Below, in pieces: positions 35,624 through 44,480 of a DNA stretch of 64,000 nt (position 1 is the stretch's first letter; every line of letters starts with the position of its first letter). The stretch is taken from positions 1-64,000 of the forward strand of contig NZ_CCDG010000022.1 of NCBI RefSeq assembly GCF_000723885.1, read 5' to 3'. The notes under the pieces were generated by a model. That model saw only the letters and a list, made by a program, of their open reading frames with translations, was not told where the DNA came from and searched no databases. This DNA comes from Paenibacillus camerounensis. GTDB taxonomy: Bacteria > Bacillota > Bacilli > Paenibacillales > Paenibacillaceae. Position numbers and translations under genes: made by a program.

Positions 35624-36211
35624 ATGGCTCAGCGATTGGCTACAGAATATGTAAATGCGACTCTGCAGATGACAGAATTTCAGATGAACCAGTTTCTGCT
35701 TACAGCTGACACCTGCTATATCAGCCACCGTGTCAAAGTAGTCGGGGGCGGTGAACAGGTGATTGTTCTGGAGGAAACCGGGGGAGAGGAAGTACGCTTC
35801 ACGGTAGCGAATAGACGGGGAATTTACTGGTGTACGCTATCCTGCCGTGTCGTTAATCCGCATCTTAACAATGCGATCCGTAAGCTGTTTATTACCTATA
35901 AAGGCTCGGGTACTATTAACAGAATCTATGAAGGTTTCACCATGGTATATTACTATGAACGCGGCTCGGTACGCCGGATTTCAGAATTGACGGCTTCCGG
36001 CAGCAAGCTGATCTATCAGCACAAGCATTCCCTGTCAGAGATAATGACTGTATATAAATCGGAGGCTGTTGAGCGGGAGATTGCTGTGCTGCGCGGCAAG
36101 GCTGACCAATTGCTGGATGTGCGCAACGCAGAATGCTCGGCAGAGGAGCTTCACGATATCGATAGGGAGCTCGCGTCGATAGCCCGAAGTTTGTTTTATC
36201 TGGAGGCATAG
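35624..36211 (+). CDS. Unrecognised conserved-looking 195-aa protein
   Basis: A soluble 195-aa protein with no signal peptide or membrane helix. The N-terminal half is beta-rich with aromatic/Cys residues (IYWCTLSCRVVNPHLNNAI, GFTMVYYYERG). The C-terminal third is helical and charged (EREIAVLRGKADQLLDVRNAE), possibly coiled coil. Starts at ATG 35624 with GAGGG at 7 bp; the ATG at 35618 would overlap that site. It has its own terminator and stands alone between yihA and the polysaccharide locus. I do not recognise a function. Confidence 0.75.
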   Translation: MAQRLATEYVNATLQMTEFQMNQFLLTADTCYISHRVKVVGGGEQVIVLEETGGEEVRFTVANRRGIYWCTLSCRVVNPHLNNAIRKLFITYKGSGTINRIYEGFTMVYYYERGSVRRISELTASGSKLIYQHKHSLSEIMTVYKSEAVEREIAVLRGKADQLLDVRNAECSAEELHDIDRELASIARSLFYLEA

Positions 36212-36235
36212 TCTACAATAAGATCACATAACTAG

Positions 36236-36268
36236 CAATCATTTCCTAGTGAAATGGTTGTATTTTTT
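36236..36268 (+). terminator. Terminator
   Basis: CAATCATTTC (36236-36245) pairs with GAAATGGTTG (36251-36260), followed by TATTTTTTT. Confidence 0.85.
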
Positions 36269-36313
36269 TGAGAAACTATACAATAGAACTGGAAAAGGAC
36301 CGATAAAAAGTAT

Positions 36314-37096
36314 ATGATAGATATTCATAGCCACATTTTGCCTTTTATGGATGACGGTGCTGCCGACTGGGAAGCGGCCCTCTCCATGGCTCAGGATGCT
36401 GTACAGGACGGTATTTCCACTGTAGTCGCAACACCGCATCACGCGAATGGAGTATATATGAACCCCGCCCCGGCTATCGGACAAGCGGTGGAGCTGCTGA
36501 ATGACAGAATCCGGCAGGCTGGACTTCCGCTGCTTGTACTTCCCGGTCAGGAGATCCGTGTCTACGGGGAACTCCTGAATGATCTGGAGCAGGGTGAACT
36601 TCTTACGCTCGCGAATACGAGATATATTCTGCTGGAAATGCCTTCTTCACGTGTGCCCCGAACAATGGAGGAGACGTGCCACGAGCTGGTCATCCAGGGC
36701 TTCGTTCCGGTCATCGCCCATCCGGAGCGTAATGCTGAGGTTGCCAGTAATCCTTCCAAGCTTGAGAGATTGATAGAGCTGGGAGCAGTGGGTCAGGTCA
36801 CTGCCCAGAGTCTGGCCGGAACCTTTGGAAGCAAGCTGCAGAAGCTGTCTATCGACCTGTGCCGGAGAAACGCCGTTCATGTTGTCGCATCGGATGCACA
36901 CGATAACAGTCATCGTCCGTTTGGACTTAGTGAAGCTTACAAGGTAATTGAGAAGGAACTGGGTTCTGTGGCTTACGACAATTTCCGCCAAAATTCGCAG
37001 AAAATCATCGGCAACGAAGAGCTAATTCGAGCTAATTACAGCAATTCAGGCAAGAAGCTTCATAGAATGTTCGGATTTTTTTCTCGTAAAGGGTGA
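36314..37096 (+). CDS. PHP-family tyrosine-protein phosphatase (CpsB/CapC/YwqE type)
   Basis: A 260-aa manganese-dependent phosphotyrosine phosphatase. Metal-ligand motifs of the PHP fold: DIHSHILPFMDDG at the start, ATPHHANG, GQEIR, HPERN and SDAHD near residue 200. Such enzymes dephosphorylate BY-kinases and UDP-sugar enzymes in capsule/exopolysaccharide systems. It opens the polysaccharide locus but is separated from the Wzz/kinase pair by an S-layer gene, which is unusual. The SD is weak (AAAAGGA at long spacing). Confidence 0.93.
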   Translation: MIDIHSHILPFMDDGAADWEAALSMAQDAVQDGISTVVATPHHANGVYMNPAPAIGQAVELLNDRIRQAGLPLLVLPGQEIRVYGELLNDLEQGELLTLANTRYILLEMPSSRVPRTMEETCHELVIQGFVPVIAHPERNAEVASNPSKLERLIELGAVGQVTAQSLAGTFGSKLQKLSIDLCRRNAVHVVASDAHDNSHRPFGLSEAYKVIEKELGSVAYDNFRQNSQKIIGNEELIRANYSNSGKKLHRMFGFFSRKG

Positions 37097-37235
37097 CCTG
37101 TCTGTGGAATGATGGTAGAATTGTTTCTACTGGGTTATTGTTACAAATTATCAGAATAGTATGCGTTAGGGCGAAACTTTTCTAGCATTACCGCAGTATA
37201 AGAGTTATTACTACATAAGAAGAGGTGGATGACAA

Positions 37236-39221
37236 GTGAGTTTGAAGAAAAAATTAGCAGTATCAACTTTAGCAGTAAGCATGGCAGCAGCATCCGTTGC
37301 AGGTTTTCCATTTAGTAGCGAAGGATTGGCTAAACACCTGAGCGGTGTGGCATCAGCAGCAGCAGTAACACATGCAGATGCTAAGACAAAGGTTATCAAT
37401 GTATATGCACAACTGACCGCTCCAGATAAGGCGAAGCTATTGGCATTTGAAGCTGAAGCAGGAAATATCAGTGAAGCAACCTTTAAGGAAATCTTCAAAC
37501 CGGTTCTGGATAAACTTACATTCCTGAGCCCGGCAGAAGTAACTACTTCCTATGAAGCATTTAAGAGTGTTACTAGTGTGGTATACGATGTATACGCTAA
37601 TGATTTTGCTGAACTGAAGGCTATTCGTTACGATGTCGATAACGTGAACCTGCTTAACAAAATTGCTGCTGAAGCTGGTGTAGCAGATCTTACTTTTGAT
37701 GATGTAATTGAATTCCTGCTGGGTACAAACGGTGTAGAGGCTGAGCTTCGCACTTTGGTAAGCAGTAAGACAAATGACCAACTGCTCGCTATTATTACTG
37801 ATCCTTCCGGCCAAGAAGCCTTAATTAATGAAGCAATTGATAAAGTATTGGCTCACAACACTGGTGCTGGTGCTCTTACAGTAAGCCAAGCCGTGTACAA
37901 CCTTAACATTACTTCTGCTGATGTTAAGCTTTCCCTGAAGAACCTTAACGCTAAACTTCCAACAGCTAAGCCTGCTTTGCAAGCCCTTGCTGTCGCATAT
38001 GTTAAGGCTTATGGCTTTGGTAATGGCAGTAACCCAGGTACAAATCCAGGTGGAACTGGAGGGACAATTACCAATCCAACAGTAACCCCAGGCATTTATG
38101 ATGTATCTTCTCTGGTAAGTGTGGTTAACGGTAAAGCAACACTGAAGCTGGTTGACGCTGACGTGCTGAAAGCATTTGACGCTCTGCTGGCAGCTAATGT
38201 TGGTAAGACTAATCTTACACTGACTCTTAACCTGGGTACTGTAAGTGCAGCAACTGTAGAAGTGCCGCTCTCCAAAGCAATCATTGAAGCTGCCAAAGCG
38301 AAAGGTATTGCCAATGTCGCTGTGACATTTAATGGTTTGACAGTAACCATTCCTGTAACCCAGTTCAGCGAAGCGGTGACACTGACTGTTACTACTGAAG
38401 CTGATTCTACCGTAACCTCGCTGACAAGCCAGAAGCTGGCTTCGAAGGTATACTCCTTCGACCTGACAGTAGGCGGAGTAGCAACAACAGTCTTCAAGCA
38501 ACCTCTGACCATCAAGCTGCCGCTGGTTAACACAACCGGCCTTGATAAAGAACTGCTGTCTGTAGCAAAAGTTGTATACGGAGCCCTTCAATACCATGGC
38601 GGTGTTGTAGACGGTGAACACATCGTTGAGCCTCGTGATACGTTCTCTTCATACGCAGTAGTTGAGAACAAAGTAAGCTTCAGCGATATCGCTAACGTAC
38701 AGGCTTGGGCTGGCAGACAGATTCAAGTTGTAGCTGCTAAGGGCGCAATTGAAGGTATCGGTTCCGGCAAATTTGCTCCTAAGAGCAATGTAACCCGCGC
38801 TGAATTCTCCAAGATGCTGATTCGTGCGCTGAACCTTGAGAACAGCACAGCAACTGAAAGCTTCAGCGATGTAGCCTCCACAGCATGGTACGCTCCTTAT
38901 GTTGCAGTAGCAGCTGAGAAGGGTATCATCACTGGACGTAACGCTTCGACCTTTGATCCAAATGCAACCATTACACGTGCTGAGATGGCTACAATGATCT
39001 CCCGTGCAGTTAAATCCATTAACCCTGACGCTGCTACAGATGCTTCCGCACTGAGCAAGTTCTCGGATGCTGCTAAGATCAGCGCTTCCCTGAAAGACGG
39101 CGTTGCCTTTGCAGCAAGCAATAACCTGGTAATCGGTAACGGCGGGAAGTTCAATCCTAACGATACTGCTACCCGTGCAGAAGCTGCTGTAATCATCTAT
39201 CGTACAATTAACTTTAAGTAA
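37236..39221 (+). CDS. S-layer protein with three C-terminal SLH domains
   Basis: A 661-aa exported protein starting at GTG (SD AAGAGGTGG). The signal peptide is about 30-45 residues (LAVSTLAVSMAAASVAGFPF...). Residues 45-265 are helical and acidic; a Gly/Asn/Thr linker (GNGSNPGTNPGG) follows; residues about 285-475 are beta-rich. Three SLH repeats lie at about 482-530, 545-590 and 608-661 (FSDIANVQAW, FSDVASTAWY, FSDAAKISAS, each ending TRAE...). SLH domains bind pyruvylated secondary cell wall polysaccharide. The gene sits between the phosphatase and kinase genes of the polysaccharide locus. Codon use is biased to highly expressed codons. Confidence 0.93.
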   Translation: MSLKKKLAVSTLAVSMAAASVAGFPFSSEGLAKHLSGVASAAAVTHADAKTKVINVYAQLTAPDKAKLLAFEAEAGNISEATFKEIFKPVLDKLTFLSPAEVTTSYEAFKSVTSVVYDVYANDFAELKAIRYDVDNVNLLNKIAAEAGVADLTFDDVIEFLLGTNGVEAELRTLVSSKTNDQLLAIITDPSGQEALINEAIDKVLAHNTGAGALTVSQAVYNLNITSADVKLSLKNLNAKLPTAKPALQALAVAYVKAYGFGNGSNPGTNPGGTGGTITNPTVTPGIYDVSSLVSVVNGKATLKLVDADVLKAFDALLAANVGKTNLTLTLNLGTVSAATVEVPLSKAIIEAAKAKGIANVAVTFNGLTVTIPVTQFSEAVTLTVTTEADSTVTSLTSQKLASKVYSFDLTVGGVATTVFKQPLTIKLPLVNTTGLDKELLSVAKVVYGALQYHGGVVDGEHIVEPRDTFSSYAVVENKVSFSDIANVQAWAGRQIQVVAAKGAIEGIGSGKFAPKSNVTRAEFSKMLIRALNLENSTATESFSDVASTAWYAPYVAVAAEKGIITGRNASTFDPNATITRAEMATMISRAVKSINPDAATDASALSKFSDAAKISASLKDGVAFAASNNLVIGNGGKFNPNDTATRAEAAVIIYRTINFK

Positions 39222-39240
39222 GAAGTGAGCTAAGAAGCAA

Positions 39241-39283
39241 GTGGAGAGCCTCCTCTCGTCTATGTGAGAGGGGGCACTTTTTT
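39241..39283 (+). terminator. Terminator of the S-layer gene
   Basis: GTG..CCTCCTCTC pairs with GAGAGGGGGCAC across an 8-nt loop, then TTTTTT. It isolates the abundant S-layer transcript from the downstream polysaccharide genes. Confidence 0.88.
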
Positions 39284-39328
39284 AGCACAGATTATATCAT
39301 TATAGAAACCGCTTGGAGGGAAATTCAC

Positions 39329-40108
39329 TTGTCAGCACAAGAATTGGATCTTCGCGATTATTTCCAGATTGTTAAGAAGAGACTGTGGATGATTGTCAGT
39401 ATTGTGGTCGTTGTATGTCTTCTTGCCGGGATTTATAGCCTGTATATCAAGAAGCCGGTGTACGAAGCTTCAACCAAGATTATCGTTAATCAGACGCAGC
39501 AAGTACAGACGGCAGCATCGGAGCTGGATCTGAACCAGATCAACACCAATATCCAAATGATTAACACGTACAAAGAGATCATTAAGACCCCTGCCATTCT
39601 GGATGTCGTAGCCAATAACTATCCGGAGTTCAATACCAACGCCGAAGAGTTGCTTAAGAAGGTTAATGTGAGCTCAGTCAATAATACGCAGGTGATGACA
39701 CTTGTCGTTCGAGATAATTCATACCAGAGAGCAGCAGAACTCGTAAATGCCATTTCACTTGTGTTCAAACAGGAGATCCCTTCCTTGTTCAATGTACAGA
39801 ACGTATCGATTCTGAATGAGGCTAAGCTTAATCCGCCTGTTGAACCGGGACCGGTTGAACCTAATGTCGTGATGAACCTGGCCATTGCTTTTATCGTATC
39901 GTTAATGATTGGTCTGGGTATTGCCTTCCTGCTGGAGTATCTGGATGATACATTGAAGACGGAAGAGGATATCGAGAAATACCTGGGGTTGCCGACGATT
40001 GCAATGATTACCAGACTCGGCCAGGAAGAAACAAGAGGAACAGAGACACAGGCACAGCAGCATATCAGAAAGGCGGGCGAACTCGAACATGTCACAGCAG
40101 CCAAATAA
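39329..40108 (+). CDS. Wzz-type polysaccharide co-polymerase / BY-kinase adaptor (CapA/YveK-like)
   Basis: A 259-aa membrane protein. The Wzz domain spans two helices (IVSIVVVVCLLAGIYSLYI near 25-43 and VVMNLAIAFIVSLMIGLGIAFL near 180-202) around an extracytoplasmic part. The Pro-rich PPVEPGPVEPN motif precedes helix two. The cytoplasmic C-terminal tail activates the separate tyrosine kinase in Gram-positive systems. Starts at TTG with TTGGAGGG as SD. Its 3' end overlaps the kinase gene by 20 bp. It sets polysaccharide chain length. Confidence 0.93.
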   Translation: MSAQELDLRDYFQIVKKRLWMIVSIVVVVCLLAGIYSLYIKKPVYEASTKIIVNQTQQVQTAASELDLNQINTNIQMINTYKEIIKTPAILDVVANNYPEFNTNAEELLKKVNVSSVNNTQVMTLVVRDNSYQRAAELVNAISLVFKQEIPSLFNVQNVSILNEAKLNPPVEPGPVEPNVVMNLAIAFIVSLMIGLGIAFLLEYLDDTLKTEEDIEKYLGLPTIAMITRLGQEETRGTETQAQQHIRKAGELEHVTAAK

Positions 40109-40775
40109 ACAACGCCACCTGATTACCGTGACCAACCCACGTTCTCCGGTATCGGAAGCCTTCCGGGCACTGCGCACGAACATTGACTTCTCATCTATCG
40201 ATGAGCGGATTCAGATTATTATGGTTACCTCCTCCGGGCCGGAAGAAGGAAAGTCCACCGTGACAGCCAATCTTGCAGCGGCATATGCTCAAGCTGATAA
40301 GAAGGTACTGCTGATCGACGGTGACATGCGGAAGCCGACGGCGCATAAGACCTTCTCGCTCAGTAACCGTCATGGTCTGTCTTCATTGTTGTCCCAACAA
40401 TCTGATTTGATTGAAGCCATTCAGGAATCCGGTGTTCCTAATTTATCTATTATGACCTCAGGCCCAATACCGCCTAATCCGGCAGAAATGATGGCTTCGA
40501 ACCGGATGAGTATGGTTCTGCAGGAGCTGCGTCAACAATTCGATGTCATCATGTTTGATACACCTCCTCTGCTGGCAGTTACAGATGCACAGATTGTCGC
40601 CTCGAAGAGTGACGGTGTCATTATGGTTGTCAGCTACGGTAAAGTGAAGCGGGAGATTGCCGCGAAGGCTAAGGCGAACCTGGATAGAGTCGGTGCGAAG
40701 ATGCTAGGAGTAGTGCTGAATAATGTCAAACGTAAAGCCAGCGAAGGCTACTATTATTACTACTATGGAAATTGA
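40089..40775 (+). CDS. Bacterial tyrosine kinase (BY-kinase, CapB/CpsD/YwqD type)
   Basis: A 228-aa cytoplasmic kinase. Walker A SSGPEEGKST, Walker A' LLIDGDMRKP and Walker B VIMFDTPPLLAVTD are clear. The C-terminus ends in a cluster of six consecutive tyrosines (GYYYYYYGN), the autophosphorylation tail. With the upstream adaptor and the PHP phosphatase it forms the usual phosphorylation switch of polysaccharide polymerisation. Confidence 0.95.
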   Translation: MSQQPNKQRHLITVTNPRSPVSEAFRALRTNIDFSSIDERIQIIMVTSSGPEEGKSTVTANLAAAYAQADKKVLLIDGDMRKPTAHKTFSLSNRHGLSSLLSQQSDLIEAIQESGVPNLSIMTSGPIPPNPAEMMASNRMSMVLQELRQQFDVIMFDTPPLLAVTDAQIVASKSDGVIMVVSYGKVKREIAAKAKANLDRVGAKMLGVVLNNVKRKASEGYYYYYYGN

Positions 40776-40818
40776 CATTGTTCTATAGAATAAATTGTTA
40801 TTTTTGGAGGCACTAAAA

Positions 40819-42651
40819 ATGACAGCGAAAACCAGAGTGTTCATGTTGTTCCTGATAGATCTTGTGATAATATGGTTCAGCATTGTGACATCTTATCTGT
40901 TCCGTTTCTATAGCGATATACCGCAGGAATACGTTGTGCAGATGATATTCTATGGCTTAATCTGCACCCTGTCCTTTGGCGGCAGTCTGATATACTTCGG
41001 ACTGTACCGCAGACTATGGCAATATGCCAGTATCGGCGAGATTGTATCGGTCATGAAAGCTATTGTAGTAGGGGCCGTCATCTCATACGCAGTAGCTTTT
41101 GTTATGCTTCCGTCACGGGTTCCATTCAGTATAGAGATGCGTTCTGTAGAGACAATTCTATTATTGGTGGGCGGCGTACGTCTGTTCTGGAGAGTCTTCC
41201 GCAGAGGGAGATTCACTAATGCGGATACTGAAGTTCATACCTTGATCGTCGGAGCTGGGGATTGCGGAATATTGATTGCCAGAGAGCTAATGGGTGTATC
41301 CTTTGCGAACACCCGTCTCATAGGCTTCGTTGACGATAGCAACGACAAGCTTCATCTGAAGATTCTCGGAGTTCCGGTTCTGGGTAACCGTTATGATATT
41401 CCAAGAATCGTGAAGGAACGCGAGATTCACGAGATTATTATTGCAATGCCTTCTGTATCACGGAGTGAGATCTCCGAGATTGTTAATTTGTCCAAGGCAA
41501 CCGGGGTGAAGCTCAAGATCATTCCTGCACTTAGTGACTTGATTACCGGAAAGGTGTCCGTGAAGAAGCTGCGGGATGTCAGTGTCGAGGATTTACTTGG
41601 CCGTGAACCGATCGTTGAAGATATGAACAGTATCCTTGGATATGTACACAATAAGACGGTCCTGGTTACCGGAGCAGGCGGATCAATTGGTTCTGAATTG
41701 TGCCGGCAGATTTCACCCTACTCACCAGATAAGCTGCTGATTCTCGGGCATGGAGAGAACAGTATCTACACAATTGAAATGGAGCTCCGCAAGAGCTTTC
41801 CTGAGTTGAATATTGTAACGGTTATTGCTGATGTACAGGATCGCACCCGGATAATGGAAGTCTTCGAAAGTCACAGACCGCACGTAGTCTTTCATGCGGC
41901 AGCGCATAAGCACGTGCCATTGATGGAGCGTAATCCCTCTGAGGCGATTAAGAACAATGTGTTCGGTACACGTAATGTAGCCGATTGTTCTGAGAAGTAC
42001 GGGGCCGAACGGTTTGTAATGATTTCTTCTGATAAGGCTGTTAATCCTACCAGTGTTATGGGAGCGACGAAACGCATTGCAGAGATGTATGTACAAAGCC
42101 TGAATACAACAAGCAGCACGAAGTTCTCAGCTGTCCGCTTCGGTAATGTATTGGGCAGCCGGGGGAGCGTCATTCCTGCCTTCAAGCAGCAGATTGCTGC
42201 CGGCGGCCCTGTGACGGTCACTCATCCGGAGATGATTCGTTATTTCATGACAATTCCGGAAGCTGTGCAATTAGTCATTCAATCCGGAGCTTTCGCCAAA
42301 GGCGGCGAAGTGTTCGTGCTAGATATGGGAGAGCCTGTCAAGATCCTTACCCTTGCAGAAGATCTGATTACCTTGTCTGGCTATGAGCCTTACAAGGATA
42401 TCAACATAGTCTTCTCAGGTATTCGCGAAGGCGAGAAGCTGTATGAAGAACTGCTGACCGCTGAAGAGAATCTGGGCTCGACCCAGCATGACCGTATCTT
42501 TATAGGTAAACCCAATGTAATCAGTCAGAATCAGATGGAACTGGAATTCAAGAGATTGGAACGCGTCTTGTCTGAAGAGCCAGAAGCGATCCGTGAAGTG
42601 ATTAATCAGATTGTGCCAATGCAGCCGGTAGCCCAGGTGGCAATTAGCTAA
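40819..42651 (+). CDS. Membrane nucleotide-sugar dehydratase/epimerase (CapD/EpsC/PglF type)
   Basis: A 610-aa protein: four N-terminal membrane helices (residues 1-115), a first Rossmann domain (VGAGDCGILIARELM), then a catalytic SDR domain with VTGAGGSIGSELCRQI and the modified active site ISSDKAVNPTSVMGATKR (Met in place of the usual Tyr). Such enzymes make 4-keto-6-deoxy-UDP-HexNAc precursors of amino sugars. Start ATG 40819 has TTTGGAGG; an in-frame TTG at 40795 is rejected. It lies directly after the kinase gene. Confidence 0.93.
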   Translation: MTAKTRVFMLFLIDLVIIWFSIVTSYLFRFYSDIPQEYVVQMIFYGLICTLSFGGSLIYFGLYRRLWQYASIGEIVSVMKAIVVGAVISYAVAFVMLPSRVPFSIEMRSVETILLLVGGVRLFWRVFRRGRFTNADTEVHTLIVGAGDCGILIARELMGVSFANTRLIGFVDDSNDKLHLKILGVPVLGNRYDIPRIVKEREIHEIIIAMPSVSRSEISEIVNLSKATGVKLKIIPALSDLITGKVSVKKLRDVSVEDLLGREPIVEDMNSILGYVHNKTVLVTGAGGSIGSELCRQISPYSPDKLLILGHGENSIYTIEMELRKSFPELNIVTVIADVQDRTRIMEVFESHRPHVVFHAAAHKHVPLMERNPSEAIKNNVFGTRNVADCSEKYGAERFVMISSDKAVNPTSVMGATKRIAEMYVQSLNTTSSTKFSAVRFGNVLGSRGSVIPAFKQQIAAGGPVTVTHPEMIRYFMTIPEAVQLVIQSGAFAKGGEVFVLDMGEPVKILTLAEDLITLSGYEPYKDINIVFSGIREGEKLYEELLTAEENLGSTQHDRIFIGKPNVISQNQMELEFKRLERVLSEEPEAIREVINQIVPMQPVAQVAIS

Positions 42652-42675
42652 CTATTGTATGTGGAGGTACTTGAA

Positions 42676-43347
42676 GTGAAGAGATGGAAGAAAGTATTGA
42701 TTTGGACGTTGTCCGTAATTGTGGTGCTGGGAGTTGGCGGACTGTTCGCCGCGAACTATGCGGTAGACAAGCTGATGAATTCTATGGCTGGCGGGTTCGA
42801 GATAGAAGATACTGCTGACAATGTAGCACAGGGCGAGGTTGTTGAGCCCGTGGTAGTAACCGGGGATGCAGAGACAGAACCAACAGCAACTGCATCAGTC
42901 ACTCCAAATACTACTGCTCCTGATGAAAGTGTAGATGAACCTGCTACTGGAGATAATGCTGTAAATGACTCGACCAAACCAACAAGTACTCCTGCTGCAG
43001 CACAACCCACTGCTTCTGCAGACGGCTACACCGCTCAAGTATCAACAGATAAAGCGAAAGAAATTCAAGATAGCGTGACTGTTAAGGACAAGGCTGATGT
43101 GGCTTCAATTGTACTTAGTCAATTAAGCGTATCCGATATTAAGCGTCTCCAGGAACTTGCCAAGGGCGGGTTATCGATTGAAGAGAAGCGTGAAGCACGC
43201 AGCATTATTCTTGGAAAAGTATCTGAGGATCAGTATAACGAGTTATCTCAAGTCGCCAAGAAATATGGTGTAAGCCAAGGCAAAACTCAAAAACAAATTA
43301 TTGCGGAAGAAGAGCAACTTAAAGCCCAACAAGAAGGAAGTGAGTAA
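42676..43347 (+). CDS. Membrane-anchored protein with Thr/Pro-rich stalk, unrecognised
   Basis: A 223-aa protein starting at GTG (GGAGG 8 bp upstream). One N-terminal helix (VLIWTLSVIVVLGVGGLFAANYA), an acidic Thr/Pro/Ala-rich low-complexity stalk (residues about 45-115) and a C-terminal helical domain (about 125-223, DVASIVLSQLSVSDIKRLQELAKGG) ending in Gln/Glu-rich sequence. The topology suggests an extracytoplasmic helical domain held off the membrane. The gene overlaps nothing but is 1 bp from the next gene, so the two are coupled. I know no function. Confidence 0.75.
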   Translation: MKRWKKVLIWTLSVIVVLGVGGLFAANYAVDKLMNSMAGGFEIEDTADNVAQGEVVEPVVVTGDAETEPTATASVTPNTTAPDESVDEPATGDNAVNDSTKPTSTPAAAQPTASADGYTAQVSTDKAKEIQDSVTVKDKADVASIVLSQLSVSDIKRLQELAKGGLSIEEKREARSIILGKVSEDQYNELSQVAKKYGVSQGKTQKQIIAEEEQLKAQQEGSE

Positions 43348-43348
43348 T

Positions 43349-44371
43349 ATGTCAAAAGTAAAACTACCGGCAGCAGCGTTGTTATTAATATTACTTACTG
43401 GTGCGGCCCCTTTAACGGCTTCAGCCCCATTATCAGCTTTAGCAGCTCCATTATCAGCTTCGGCAACAGTAGTTTCAGATGCTATTAAAGTGCAGAGTAT
43501 GAATGTGAAGATGATCTTTGATGGAGTCAGCATGCAGCCTCCAACGGGTCAATATGTCTTCATTCACAACAATACAACCTATGTGCCGATTAGATTTGTC
43601 TCTTATGCCTTACAGAAGAGTGTCAGCTGGGACGCCAAAAATCTGAAAGTCACTGTTGCTGAACCAAGCAGTTCCGAACTTGTTGTTATTAAAGAATATC
43701 TTATGAATGCTGGTAACATGAATACTTCTACAACAGCAGCAAAGAGTATTACTCTGAATAAGACGAAAGCAAGCTATGTCTTTAACGGAGCCGCCAAAGC
43801 TGTACCTTCAGGACAAGCTAGTTATATGTTGAACGGTTCTTTGTACGTTCCACTTCGTTTTCTCTCTGAGTCTGTAGGTAACAAGATTTCATGGGATCAG
43901 AAGACCAAGACCATTACTGCTACATCTGCAGGTTATCAGGAGCAGAATAGCGGCTCAACTAACAATAGTTCTTCAGGAGGAGGAGTTACTCCTTCTGCAA
44001 CAGCTACGCCAGCACCGACGAGTGGAGCAGCTGGGGGTGGCTCTGCTGGAACAGGTACAGTCACCTATGAACAAATTACAAGTGCGACAGAAGCTAAGCT
44101 CACTGCTTTACGTAATCAGAGCAGTTCAGCTTTGATGAGTCTTGCCCTTCAATATGTTCAGGCAACAGATCAAGCCACCAAAGCCAGCCTTCTGGCCCAG
44201 GGTAAACAACAGCTGTCCTCGTCTACGGGTGCATTTAATAGCATAGTTGCTGATGCAGAGAAGCAACTGACTGCCAGTGGTTATAGTACAGATATTATTA
44301 ATCAGTATAGAGCAACCTTTGAGGCCGAATTACAACAAGGTATGGCACTGGCTGAGGGTATGGCGGACTAA
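43349..44371 (+). CDS. Secreted stalk-domain protein (two copper-amine-oxidase N-like repeats)
   Basis: A 340-aa exported protein: signal peptide (LPAAALLLILLTGAAPLTASA), then two copies of the CuAO N-terminal or stalk domain (about 60-110, NNTTYVPIRFVSYALQKSVSWD, and about 140-190, NGSLYVPLRFLSESVGNKISWD), a Ser/Gly/Thr linker and a C-terminal helical region (about 235-340). No copper-oxidase catalytic core is present. GAAGGAAGTGAG precedes ATG 43349. The helical C-terminus is reminiscent of the preceding gene's C-terminal domain, suggesting that the pair interacts. Confidence 0.75.
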   Translation: MSKVKLPAAALLLILLTGAAPLTASAPLSALAAPLSASATVVSDAIKVQSMNVKMIFDGVSMQPPTGQYVFIHNNTTYVPIRFVSYALQKSVSWDAKNLKVTVAEPSSSELVVIKEYLMNAGNMNTSTTAAKSITLNKTKASYVFNGAAKAVPSGQASYMLNGSLYVPLRFLSESVGNKISWDQKTKTITATSAGYQEQNSGSTNNSSSGGGVTPSATATPAPTSGAAGGGSAGTGTVTYEQITSATEAKLTALRNQSSSALMSLALQYVQATDQATKASLLAQGKQQLSSSTGAFNSIVADAEKQLTASGYSTDIINQYRATFEAELQQGMALAEGMAD

Positions 44372-44394
44372 CAAGGTCGCTATTCAGTTTGTAC

Positions 44395-44441
44395 TGCATA
44401 GCCTCACTCTCTATTTCTACTAACGAGAATGAGGCTATGCA
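44395..44441 (+). repeat. 12-bp perfect inverted repeat without T run
   Basis: TGCATAGCCTCA (44395-44406) pairs with TGAGGCTATGCA (44430-44441) across a 23-nt loop, between the stalk-protein gene and the sugar transferase. The lack of a T tract suggests an RNA processing/stabilising element or attenuator rather than a simple terminator. Confidence 0.6.
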
Positions 44442-44480
44442 TAAATCGAAATACTAGTACTAAAAGGATCAGGTGAAATT

